The notes beneath the pieces were generated by a model that was given only the letters and a program-made list of their open reading frames with translations, did no database searches and was not told the origin of the DNA. From the IMG/VR virus record IMGVR_UViG_3300043410_000861, positions 1 through 20,653 of that record: a DNA stretch of 20,653 nucleotides; one strand, given 5' to 3'. The stretch comes from a virus. Shown in pieces: positions 1 to 7,367 of this stretch (the first letter of the stretch is position 1; every line of letters begins with the position of its first letter). The position numbers and the translations under genes were made by a program.

Positions 1-1
1 T

Positions 2-1732
2 GTTGATTCTAATACTCAAATTACTTTAGTTGCTAATGCTGCAGTTGCTGTAACTGCAGGTGCGTATAATATTGTATCTACTGGTATTACAACTAAAAAT
101 TCCCCATTAACTAATGCTGAAATTGATGCTAACTTTATTAACATCAATAATTCAGTTGTTGCTGGTGCAAACTCTTCTACAAACAACGTAGCAAATACTT
201 TAGTAAAACGTGATTCTTCTGGTGGTTTTTCAGCTGGAGCAGTAAACGTTACTTCAGTAACAACAAGTGGTGTAACATATCCAACTACTAATGCGACACA
301 AGCGCAAATGGAAGCTGGTACTGATACAACTACTCGCTACATGACACCTCAGAATATTCAACAAGCTATTAACGTATTAGCACTACAATCAATTGGTGCT
401 ACTACTAAAGATATGACTGGTTTTGAAACTATTGCTGGTTCTACTTTAGCATATGTTGACGCAACTCGTGTATTTACTCTTGGCACATCCACATCATATA
501 ACGTTTGGTATCGTGGTACAAAAACTACAATCTCTACTAATAAAACTATAACCTTATCAAATTCAGCAGGTTTGCATATCATTGCTCTAAACCCATCAAC
601 TATGAATTTAGTTGAAGTTACTAACGATGATACAATGTTTACTGATACAATTTTAGTTGCATCAATTTATTTGAATACTGGAGCAACTAAAGGTATTATT
701 GTCGGAGACGAGCGTCATGCTGCATCTAGAGATACAGATGCTCACAAAATGATGCACAATAATGTTGGTGCTATCTGGAGATCTGGTGGTGCATTAACTT
801 ATACTCTTAATAATGATTCAGCAACAACATTAAGTTTTGCTTCCCCTATCCTATTACAAGATGAAGATTTAGTACATACTATCTCTCACAACCCTACTCC
901 TTCTGGTTATCTACAACAAATTTTAACTGGCACTGCTCAGCTTCCGACTCTTTATATGAACGGAACAACATATGACCAGACATCATTATCTACAACCCCA
1001 TGGGTTGCTGGTACTGTTACTGCTCGTATCAATTCAATTTCTAGTGGCAGCGGTTCTCTAGCAGATGCTGGTGAAGGTAAATATTTAAACTATTGGATTG
1101 TTGCAACGCACGACGTTGTTTCTCCAATTAAAGCAATCATGGGTCGTGTTGCATACACAACTCAAAGCGAAGCATACGCTGAACAATGGACATCTTACGA
1201 TTTACCATTCCCAGAAATTGCTCCTATGTATCAAGTTACTTTATTAACATCATCTACATATGCTGGTAATAAAGTAAGAATTGTAAACGTAAGAACTCTA
1301 CCAGACAGAGTTGGCTCTAATACTAAAACTCTTGGTGTTCTTGCGCACAGTCAGATGGCTGCATTAACAACTTCTGATGATCATACACAATATGTGCATA
1401 TTTCTAATGCAAGAACAGTTTCTGCCGCAAATACTTATAGTGGAAATAACACATTCCAAGGTACACAAACGTTTGCGACAATTCTAGTTAATACTGGGGT
1501 TGGATCAAGTTTAATTCCAACATCAGCCTCTGCATACGACCTTGGTTCTACAGGTGCTGCATGGCGTCACGTTTATACTTCTGACTTACATTTATCTAAT
1601 GAACAACATGAATCTGGTAACGTTGTAGACGGAACACGTGGTAATTGGACTGTTCAAGAAGGTGAGGAAATCCTTTACCTTATTAATAATAAAAATGGGA
1701 AACGTTACAAGTTTAAACTAGAGGAAGTATAA
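2..1732 (+). CDS. Tail-fibre-like structural protein, 5' end outside the window
   Basis: The frame is open from position 2 with no start needed, so the N-terminus lies upstream; 576 residues are visible. The first ATG, at 308, is internal. The upstream part reads KNSPLTNAEIDANF and NTLVKRDSSGGFSAG, motif styles recurrent in fibre proteins of aquatic T4-like phages. TTTRYMTPQNI follows, and then a DDHTQY motif near visible residue 460, a type seen in fibre collar regions. The C-terminus has LGSTGAAWRHVYTSDLHLSN and ends in a WTVQEG...INNKNGKRYKFKL block typical of these fibre proteins. I see no S74 chaperone domain. The composition (Thr, Ser, Asn, Gly, Ala) suits a beta-structured trimeric fibre. 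The stop TAA shares its last base with the next gene's ATG, indicating translational coupling. The fibre role is inferred from motifs. Whether this is a long, short or whisker-type fibre cannot be told. Confidence 0.8.
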   Translation, partial: VDSNTQITLVANAAVAVTAGAYNIVSTGITTKNSPLTNAEIDANFININNSVVAGANSSTNNVANTLVKRDSSGGFSAGAVNVTSVTTSGVTYPTTNATQAQMEAGTDTTTRYMTPQNIQQAINVLALQSIGATTKDMTGFETIAGSTLAYVDATRVFTLGTSTSYNVWYRGTKTTISTNKTITLSNSAGLHIIALNPSTMNLVEVTNDDTMFTDTILVASIYLNTGATKGIIVGDERHAASRDTDAHKMMHNNVGAIWRSGGALTYTLNNDSATTLSFASPILLQDEDLVHTISHNPTPSGYLQQILTGTAQLPTLYMNGTTYDQTSLSTTPWVAGTVTARINSISSGSGSLADAGEGKYLNYWIVATHDVVSPIKAIMGRVAYTTQSEAYAEQWTSYDLPFPEIAPMYQVTLLTSSTYAGNKVRIVNVRTLPDRVGSNTKTLGVLAHSQMAALTTSDDHTQYVHISNARTVSAANTYSGNNTFQGTQTFATILVNTGVGSSLIPTSASAYDLGSTGAAWRHVYTSDLHLSNEQHESGNVVDGTRGNWTVQEGEEILYLINNKNGKRYKFKLEEV

Positions 1733-2883
1733 TGGCATATTACGTTTCAAATGTCTTAGTAAAAGAAGTTCCAGCTACACCAGATGCATCACGTGGTGCA
1801 TTTTTGATGTCAACAGGAACTTCTGGTACTGGTTATGGTTGGGCATATATTGGTGGATCAACAACTGGTATCGCTATTGATAACAGTGCTTGGAGATATC
1901 GTTCAATCTACACTCATGGTTATATTGCTTGTGGATACAAAGGTTCAAACCCATGGCGTTCTGTTAATAAAACTTGGCACCCAACTGACACTACATTCTA
2001 TTGTGGTGAACAGATTATGAATACTCAGTCATATACAAATGGTACATGGTCTGACTATAATGGTTATATTGTTGCTAACGGTGGTATGTCTGCTTCTGGT
2101 TCAGTTGTTGCTTCTTATGGTTTACACAATGGAACTTGCCGTATGTATTCTGGTGATGGTTATTCTTCTTCTGGTATTTCATATGATTATGTTGGTAATG
2201 ACCCAAAGAACGAAGGTCTATCTTATGGTAGTGCTGGTTTTGGTTCGCACGTTGGTGGTATGCGTATGGATAGAAACCGTGTTGACCCATGCTGCGCAGA
2301 AGATATTAAAGGTCAATCTGGATGGATTGTTGGTGGCGGTTCATCTGTAACTTCTCGATTAAACTTTACATCAGAAGTAATGTACGCTGGTTGGGATTCT
2401 GGTACAGATGGTATTGGAGACGGTGCTTCTGGTGAACTAAGAGGTTGGTTCGCTTGGCCAGCAACATACAGATATGTTACATGGTCTAATTCTACATGGT
2501 CTGGTACAGGTGTTTGGGGTAACTGGAGTAGAGATGGCCAGTGTAATACTCAATCCACAAAATATGGTTGGCATTATATTGGTAATGGTTCAAACGTTAC
2601 ATCAGGTAAATCAAAATTCAGAGATTCAGATGGAGTTACATTAACTAACTTCAACAAGGTTCGTGCTTATGGTGAAGAGAACGTTGAAGAAGGACAAGAC
2701 TGGGGTTATATTATGGGGCATTATGATGGCCAACAAAATAACCATACAATTAAACAAGATCACTCAACTGATACTGAAGTGACAATGGGTGCAACTTGCA
2801 TGCCAAAAGGACACTATGGACAATCTTCAGGAGCATGTTCAACAGCCGCAGCAACTGTAACTGCTTCTGGTGTAGGGATGTAA
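1732..2883 (+). CDS. Virion structural / adhesin-like protein, paralog A
   Basis: A 383-residue protein very rich in Gly, Ser, Tyr, Trp and Asn, with no transmembrane segment. It shares a family with the next gene. Common blocks are SAW-YRSIYTHGY (residues 52-64), GSNPWRSVNK (71-80), YCGEQI (90-95), DPKNEGLSYGSAG, GASGELRG and the C-terminal KGHYGQSSGACST. I associate this block pattern with proteins of T4-like cyanophages and related marine phages that lie near fibre genes, but no biochemical function is known to me. Its position after a fibre gene, the aromatic and Gly-rich make-up and the TAATG overlap with that gene suggest a distal fibre or adhesin component made together with it. Conserved cysteines could be structural. 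The start is fixed by the overlap and by GAGGAAG just upstream. Confidence 0.75.
   Translation: MAYYVSNVLVKEVPATPDASRGAFLMSTGTSGTGYGWAYIGGSTTGIAIDNSAWRYRSIYTHGYIACGYKGSNPWRSVNKTWHPTDTTFYCGEQIMNTQSYTNGTWSDYNGYIVANGGMSASGSVVASYGLHNGTCRMYSGDGYSSSGISYDYVGNDPKNEGLSYGSAGFGSHVGGMRMDRNRVDPCCAEDIKGQSGWIVGGGSSVTSRLNFTSEVMYAGWDSGTDGIGDGASGELRGWFAWPATYRYVTWSNSTWSGTGVWGNWSRDGQCNTQSTKYGWHYIGNGSNVTSGKSKFRDSDGVTLTNFNKVRAYGEENVEEGQDWGYIMGHYDGQQNNHTIKQDHSTDTEVTMGATCMPKGHYGQSSGACSTAAATVTASGVGM
2187..2239 (+). repeat. 53-bp block identical to 3355-3407 (copy 1)
   Basis: Direct comparison shows that these 53 bases match 3355-3407 exactly, third codon positions included. They encode the shared DPKNEGLSYGSAG block of the two tandem paralogs. 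Shorter identical blocks pair 1941-1972 with 3100-3131 and 2815-2845 with 3989-4019. Much of the sequence between the blocks has diverged. Confidence 0.9.
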
Positions 2884-2884
2884 C

Positions 2885-4060
2885 ATGTCGTTTTATAAAG
2901 CAAATGCTTTGTTACGTTCAGTACCAATCACAACGACGGTTGGTTCAAGATTATCATCTAATGGAACAACATCATCTGGTGTAGGTAATTATTTTTGGAA
3001 TTATCCAGGAAATACAAATACTGGAAGCGGGACACCAGATAATTCAGCTTGGTTATATCGCTCAATTTATACACACGGTTACCTTGGTGGAGGATATAGA
3101 GGTTCAAACCCATGGCGTTCTGTTAATAAAATGTGGTTTGGTACAGAAACTACAATGTATTGCGGTGAACAGATATTTCAGGTAGCATCTTATACTAAAG
3201 GTGTTTGGTCTGATTATAATGCTTATGTTGTAGCTCATGGTAATACCGCAACATATGCTGCAACAACAACTGCAATTGGTTCTTATAGTTTATTTAATGG
3301 AACTATGAGGATGAGATCATCTGATGGTTTTTCTTCTTCTGGTATTTCTTATACTTATGTTGGTAATGACCCAAAGAACGAAGGTCTATCTTATGGTAGT
3401 GCTGGTTATGGATCTCACGTTGGTGGTATGGCCATGGATAATGCTCGTTCTGATAATGGCGGATCTAATGACATTAAAGGTCAATCTGGGTGGCTTGTTG
3501 GTGGTGGCTCAACGTCAACTAATAGATTATATTATTTAACAGAAGTTATGTATAGTGGTTGGGATTCTGGGGATTCTGGTATTAATGATGGAGCTTCTGG
3601 AGAGCTTCGTGGATATCATGCTTGGACTTCTTCTTACAAATATATAACATGGTCTACCTCTTCATGGACTAGCGGTTGGCAAAACGGTGGTGGTTGGTCA
3701 CGTGGTGACTATCAATGTAAAATTATGAGTTCTAAATATGGCTGGCATTACATTGGAACTTCAAGCAATGTTACATTACCAAAAGCTAGATTTAGAGATT
3801 CTGATGGTACAACCCTTGCTACATTTAATAAAGTTAGAGCATATGGCGAAGATAACTGTATGATGGGACAAGATAATGGATATGTGATGGGTCATTTTGA
3901 TAATCAACAAAACAATCATACTATTCGCCAATCATATAGTACAGATTCAGAAGTAACACTACCATCTACTGCTCAACCAAAAGGACATTATGGACAATCT
4001 TCAGGAGCATGTTCAACAGGTGCTATGACGGTATGTTCAAATAGCCCAGTAACATTCTAA
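2885..4060 (+). CDS. Virion structural / adhesin-like protein, paralog B
   Basis: A 391-residue tandem paralog of the preceding gene, one base after its stop, with AGGGATG upstream as a possible ribosome site that lies inside the previous coding region. The conserved blocks are in the same order: YRSIYTHGYL, GSNPWRSVNK (73-82), YCGEQI, DPKNEGLSYGSAG, GQSGWLVGGGS, GASGELRG and KGHYGQSSGACST at the end. The N-terminal 50 residues and the stretches between blocks differ, and the final residues end ...CSNSPVTF instead of ...ASGVGM. The pattern suggests a conserved scaffold with variable segments, as expected for surface-exposed recognition proteins. That reading is inference, and a purely structural role is possible. 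A late-promoter-like octamer overlaps the stop codon. Confidence 0.75.
   Translation: MSFYKANALLRSVPITTTVGSRLSSNGTTSSGVGNYFWNYPGNTNTGSGTPDNSAWLYRSIYTHGYLGGGYRGSNPWRSVNKMWFGTETTMYCGEQIFQVASYTKGVWSDYNAYVVAHGNTATYAATTTAIGSYSLFNGTMRMRSSDGFSSSGISYTYVGNDPKNEGLSYGSAGYGSHVGGMAMDNARSDNGGSNDIKGQSGWLVGGGSTSTNRLYYLTEVMYSGWDSGDSGINDGASGELRGYHAWTSSYKYITWSTSSWTSGWQNGGGWSRGDYQCKIMSSKYGWHYIGTSSNVTLPKARFRDSDGTTLATFNKVRAYGEDNCMMGQDNGYVMGHFDNQQNNHTIRQSYSTDSEVTLPSTAQPKGHYGQSSGACSTGAMTVCSNSPVTF
3355..3407 (+). repeat. 53-bp block identical to 2187-2239 (copy 2)
   Basis: Second copy of the identical block, 1168 bases downstream of the first, in the same reading frame of paralog B. See copy 1 for the other identical blocks. 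Confidence 0.9.
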
Positions 4061-4066
4061 TAAATA
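4059..4066 (+). promoter_or_regulatory. Late-promoter-like octamer AATAAATA
   Basis: Matches NATAAATA, the relaxed form of the T4 late promoter -10 element (TATAAATA). It overlaps the TAA of the previous gene and ends 21 bases before the ATG at 4088, leaving room for a short leader with an AGGA ribosome site. Spacing and sequence resemble the copies before gp13 and gp19. In an A+T-rich genome a chance match is possible. Confidence 0.5.
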
Positions 4067-4087
4067 GATAAAAGTTTAGGAAATGTA

Positions 4088-4912
4088 ATGAGATACATTA
4101 TAACAAAAACAGACCCTTTTAAGAAATACTTCGGTATGGGTGGAATGGATCCTGCAATGTATTGTAGAGATTTGTACACTTTATTTGATATTTCTTGTAT
4201 TGAAATAGCTGAGCCATTATTAGATTCTTTGTATCCAATTCTACCAATTGGTTATGAAGAAGTAACTAAAGATGAAGCTCTATATGGAAGCACATTCTTC
4301 TCAGAGATACGAGATAAAATTAAAATTATAAATCCAGCTTCTCCAATGGCAGAAACAACTGCCATGCCAGAAACTGAAAAAATTCAGATTGATATGACTG
4401 GCGAAATGAGACAACATATTGTAACATTTATGTATCGTTTTGCTAAAGAACTTATTGAAGACGAATTTAATTATAGATTCAAAGATATATCTAAAACTAA
4501 TGATATTGAAACAGCTTCTTGGCAAATTCAAAAACATGAAGCGCAAGAATGGCTTACATATCAAGGTGCTGATGGACACACAACTAGATTTTTAGATTAT
4601 CTTGCACAAGAACATAATGTAGATAAAACAGAGTTGGCCAATAAAATTCTGCAAAAGGCAGAAGAATATGAAGATAGATTATCTGATATGTTGGTCGTGC
4701 AGCAGAAATTAATTAAACAATTTAAAAACGCTCAAACTGTAAAAGATATGAACGTTTTGTATGAAAAGTATTTTGGTATTATGATGCCTATTCAACAAGC
4801 GCAAGAATTAGGGCTTTCTGATGAATGGGGTAATAGAATTTTTTATAATGATAATGGTGATAAAATGTATGAGATTGTTAATCCATATATGGGACATAAA
4901 TTTAATTTTTAA
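4088..4912 (+). CDS. Protein with a DUF4376-like segment, possibly fibre-associated
   Basis: A 274-residue soluble protein with no signal or membrane segment. Residues about 139-225 follow the pattern I know from DUF4376-type phage proteins: an ETASW...EAQEWL segment, then FLDYLAQEHNVDKTELANKI, then a helix with LVVQQKLIKQFKNAQTV. DUF4376-like segments commonly occur in small proteins encoded next to tail-fibre genes and are often taken as fibre assembly or attachment factors. The N-terminal half (KYFGMGGMDPAMYCRDLY and following) is unknown to me. The gene directly follows the fibre-like paralogs. The upstream AGGAAATGTA supports this start. Domain assignment is by remembered pattern only. 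The Asn codons are mostly AAT (about 10 of 12), unlike gp23. Confidence 0.6.
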   Translation: MRYIITKTDPFKKYFGMGGMDPAMYCRDLYTLFDISCIEIAEPLLDSLYPILPIGYEEVTKDEALYGSTFFSEIRDKIKIINPASPMAETTAMPETEKIQIDMTGEMRQHIVTFMYRFAKELIEDEFNYRFKDISKTNDIETASWQIQKHEAQEWLTYQGADGHTTRFLDYLAQEHNVDKTELANKILQKAEEYEDRLSDMLVVQQKLIKQFKNAQTVKDMNVLYEKYFGIMMPIQQAQELGLSDEWGNRIFYNDNGDKMYEIVNPYMGHKFNF

Positions 4913-4932
4913 ACTGATTTGAAGGAAACAAA

Positions 4933-5757
4933 ATGAGTGATTTGACAACTACTGCATGTAGAGTATACGATATCGTTAAACCAGATAGTAAAGTGGTTAG
5001 CGATTTAAAATTAGATGAAAAAGAAATGAGAATTGTTGTTGGTGCTTTAAATATGAGCAGCAACCAGTCTGAATATCAAAATAAATTCTTCGTAACTGCT
5101 TCCCAATTAACACCTTATAGAATGCTAAAACAATGCATGCTTGAGATTGAATCAAGACATCATTCTTGGTATAATGTTAAAAATAAACATAAACGTAAGT
5201 TAATTGAAATTCAAATGGCAAAACGAGAACTTGAACATATTAAAGATCCTTTAGCCAAACAAATGCTTGAAATTGATATTGAAGATATGGAAAATGATTG
5301 TCGTATCTGGGAACGTAAACTACTTCAAGCTGAAGATGAGATGATGGGATTCATCAGACAAGTAAAAGAAATTGCTGGTGATGATGAAGAAATGTTAAAC
5401 AAAGCATTTACATATGATGCTGAAGAAGAACGCCAATACTGGGTTACACGTATGGCAAAACAGGCTGCTATGGATATGATTTCTTATGGTCGTATCGGTA
5501 CTGGTAATATGGATAGTATTGCTATGATGCCTGAAGAAGATCAAATTCTAACATTAGCAACTACACTTCAATATAATGAGAGATTAATTGGTGGGTTAAG
5601 CCAAATTAGTGCTGCTGTTAGTCAGGGATTATTAGAAAATAAAGAACATCTTCCTAAATTTGATGTACCGAAAGTTACCGATAAATTATTAGCTACTGAG
5701 TTTTTAAAAGATGTTCAGCATACCGTACAATCCAAAGTTAAACCAGAATCAGTTTAA
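4933..5757 (+). CDS. Hypothetical helical protein
   Basis: A 274-residue protein that I cannot assign. It looks mostly helical. Residues about 83-148 are dense in Lys, Glu, Arg and Leu (KHKRKLIEIQMAKRELEHI and following), suggesting a coiled coil. A conserved-looking patch, YWVTRMAKQAAMDMISYGRI, occurs at 169-188. There is no catalytic motif or signal peptide. A clear GAAGGAAAC ribosome site precedes the ATG, 20 bases after the previous gene. The last 47 bases overlap the start of the U32-methyltransferase gene in another frame, so the two are probably translationally coupled. A structural, fibre-assembly or partner role for the next gene's product are all possible; none is shown. Confidence 0.7.
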   Translation: MSDLTTTACRVYDIVKPDSKVVSDLKLDEKEMRIVVGALNMSSNQSEYQNKFFVTASQLTPYRMLKQCMLEIESRHHSWYNVKNKHKRKLIEIQMAKRELEHIKDPLAKQMLEIDIEDMENDCRIWERKLLQAEDEMMGFIRQVKEIAGDDEEMLNKAFTYDAEEERQYWVTRMAKQAAMDMISYGRIGTGNMDSIAMMPEEDQILTLATTLQYNERLIGGLSQISAAVSQGLLENKEHLPKFDVPKVTDKLLATEFLKDVQHTVQSKVKPESV

Positions 5758-7345
5758 CGAATTTATACAATTCATTAAACGTCATAGAAATTTAATCTAT
5801 GACGTTTATTTCACTTGTAGAATAGCACCTTTTACTCAAGATGCTATGGGTGATGTTTTCATTAACGATCCTCAAGATCTTATTGAAAATGCTTTGTATA
5901 TTCAAAATGAAACTGGCATTAAAGTCTCAGCCACGTTTAATAATCTTGAAGTTAGACCAGACCAAGAAAATCTAGATCTTTGGATTGAAAACTTTAAACC
6001 ATTATATGAGCGTGGTATTCGTTCATGCACATTACCACACACTCACTGGATTTTAACTGGTAAGATTCAAAAAGAGTTCCCAGAACTTCTTATCAAAAAT
6101 ACCATCTTAAGAAATCTTAATACTGCTGGACAGGTAGCGAAAGCTGCAGAGGCAGGATTTCATTATATCAACATTGATCGTGTATTAATGCGCGACACAG
6201 ACACTCTAGAACGTATCCGTCAAGTAAAAGAAAAATATGGTGTAAGAATTGCTCTGTTAGCTAATGAGGGTTGTCTTGGTAATTGTCCAGTTATGGATGA
6301 ACACTTTCAATTCAATAATACTCGTAAAGATGGACCACAGTATTTTACTGATCCAATTTCAAGAATCTCTTGTCCAAAATGGGATGTTCTTGAACCTGCT
6401 TCCTCTTTAAAATCTGCTACCCTTCCTCCTTGGAGAGAAGACTGGGAAGAAATGTTCAAGTACGTTGATGTGCTTAAAATGCACGGTAGGGAATCTGTAA
6501 TTCAAATGTACTCAACAATGGATATTATTAATCGTTATGCTAACGGTGAAGAAATCCTTTTTGACGAGTTCAACGATTACATCAATGATAAAAACCTAGC
6601 TGGTAAACCTATCCAAGCATGGAGACAGTTTATCAAGAACTGTAAGTTTGATTGTTGGGATTGTAACAAATGTGATAAACTATTTGAAGCAAAGAATAAA
6701 AATCATACTTCAGAAAAGGTTATCAAAGTTGTTAAAACCCTAGCATTCCACGATAATGAAGTTAGACCAGAGATTGATATTACTGGACTTTCTTCTAGAA
6801 GAATGCAAAACCTACTGACTGAACTTGGTGGATTATCTACAAAGTATCTAGAAGTCGGTTCTTATTTGGGTGCTTCTGGAGCAGCGGTTCTACGTTCTTC
6901 AGTGGAAGAAGCAACGTTTGTGGATCACTGGAAAGATAACGTTCAACCAGCGAACGGGGAAAATCTCCCTGTTAATAACAAAGCTCAATTTATTGAGAAT
7001 ATCAAACGCTTTAAGAATGGTAGAGATCTAAAAGTATTTGATTGTGATATGTTATCTGTAGATAAAAGCGGTCTAAAAGATATCGACTTTTTCTTCTATG
7101 ATGGTGCTCATGATTTTGAATCTACTTCTAATGCAATCAGATACTATGCTAGTTGTTTAGCAAACGAGGCTATTATTCTGGTAGATGACGCCAATTGGGA
7201 TGGAGTTGTTGATGGAGCTGAAGATGGTATTGAAAGAGCTGGTTTAGAGATTTTATTTAAAAAGATATGGCTAAATAATCAAGAATCTAAAGAACAATGG
7301 TGGAATGGGTTCTTTATTGCAGTTGTGAAAAAAATAAATAAATAA
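5711..7345 (+). CDS. Peptidase-U32-like domain fused to a class I methyltransferase-like domain
   Basis: A 544-residue two-domain protein. Residues 1-330 resemble the U32 family: an N-terminal FSIPYN, DVYFTCR (31-37), and NEGCLGNCP (185-193) followed by a His at 198. Cysteines at 36, 188, 192 and 221 could bind an Fe-S cluster, as in UbiU/UbiV of that family. A second group, C311-C315-C318-C321, follows. Residues about 350-544 look like a Rossmann SAM-dependent methyltransferase: YLEVGSYLGASG (379-390) as the glycine-rich motif, FVDHW, DIDFFFYDGAHDFE, and IILVDDANW. The target is unknown: RNA, a glycan on fibres, or a small molecule are possible. The start is the first available, because an in-frame TAA at 5705-5707 precedes it. 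The ribosome site is weak, and the 47-base overlap implies coupling to the upstream gene. I know of no such protein in T4's structural region. Confidence 0.7.
   Translation: MFSIPYNPKLNQNQFNEFIQFIKRHRNLIYDVYFTCRIAPFTQDAMGDVFINDPQDLIENALYIQNETGIKVSATFNNLEVRPDQENLDLWIENFKPLYERGIRSCTLPHTHWILTGKIQKEFPELLIKNTILRNLNTAGQVAKAAEAGFHYINIDRVLMRDTDTLERIRQVKEKYGVRIALLANEGCLGNCPVMDEHFQFNNTRKDGPQYFTDPISRISCPKWDVLEPASSLKSATLPPWREDWEEMFKYVDVLKMHGRESVIQMYSTMDIINRYANGEEILFDEFNDYINDKNLAGKPIQAWRQFIKNCKFDCWDCNKCDKLFEAKNKNHTSEKVIKVVKTLAFHDNEVRPEIDITGLSSRRMQNLLTELGGLSTKYLEVGSYLGASGAAVLRSSVEEATFVDHWKDNVQPANGENLPVNNKAQFIENIKRFKNGRDLKVFDCDMLSVDKSGLKDIDFFFYDGAHDFESTSNAIRYYASCLANEAIILVDDANWDGVVDGAEDGIERAGLEILFKKIWLNNQESKEQWWNGFFIAVVKKINK
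5776..5811 (+). terminator. Perfect 13-bp inverted repeat, terminator- or attenuator-like, inside a coding start
   Basis: The arms at 5776-5788 (TAAACGTCATAGA) and 5796-5808 are exact reverse complements around a 7-base loop, followed by TTT. It begins 18 bases after the stop of the upstream gene, where an intrinsic terminator would be expected. It is also translated as residues about 22-33 of the U32-methyltransferase protein. The stem is long but has only four G-C pairs and a short T tract, so termination may be partial. Other roles, such as attenuation or mRNA protection, fit equally well. Confidence 0.5.
7333..7344 (+). promoter_or_regulatory. Two overlapping late-promoter-like octamers before gp13
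   Basis: AATAAATA occurs at 7333-7340 and again at 7337-7344, overlapping the final codons and stop of the U32-methyltransferase gene. The second copy ends 23 bases before the gp13 ATG, the same distance as the copy before gp19. Both match the NATAAATA form of the T4 late -10 element. The overlap arises from an AAAT tandem run, so only one is likely to be used. Confidence 0.5.
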
Positions 7346-7367
7346 TAGACAACTTAGGACAAAAACA

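Noticed and set aside
308-308. ATG at 308 as the start of the fibre gene
   Set aside because: The same frame is open back to position 2 and encodes fibre-type motifs, so this ATG is internal.
358-582. Minus-strand open frames, here and at 2075-2290, 4301-4579, 8174-8404, 10128-10328, 12721-13029, 16282-16497, 17342-17626, 17968-18585, 18948-19142 and 19977-20165
   Set aside because: Each lies wholly or mostly opposite a well-supported + strand gene, has no convincing ribosome site or family pattern, and the module is otherwise one-directional.
1835-2350. Overlapping + strand frames rich in Leu and Val inside paralog A, with a similar frame at 3324-3539
   Set aside because: They are frame shadows of Gly/Ser/Tyr-rich codons: shifted GGT and TAT codons read as Val, Leu and Met. 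The hydrophobic look is an artefact, not a membrane protein.
1732-4060. The two paralogs as one broken gene
   Set aside because: Each has its own start, full set of blocks in order and its own C-terminal KGHYGQSSGACST block, so they are complete duplicates.
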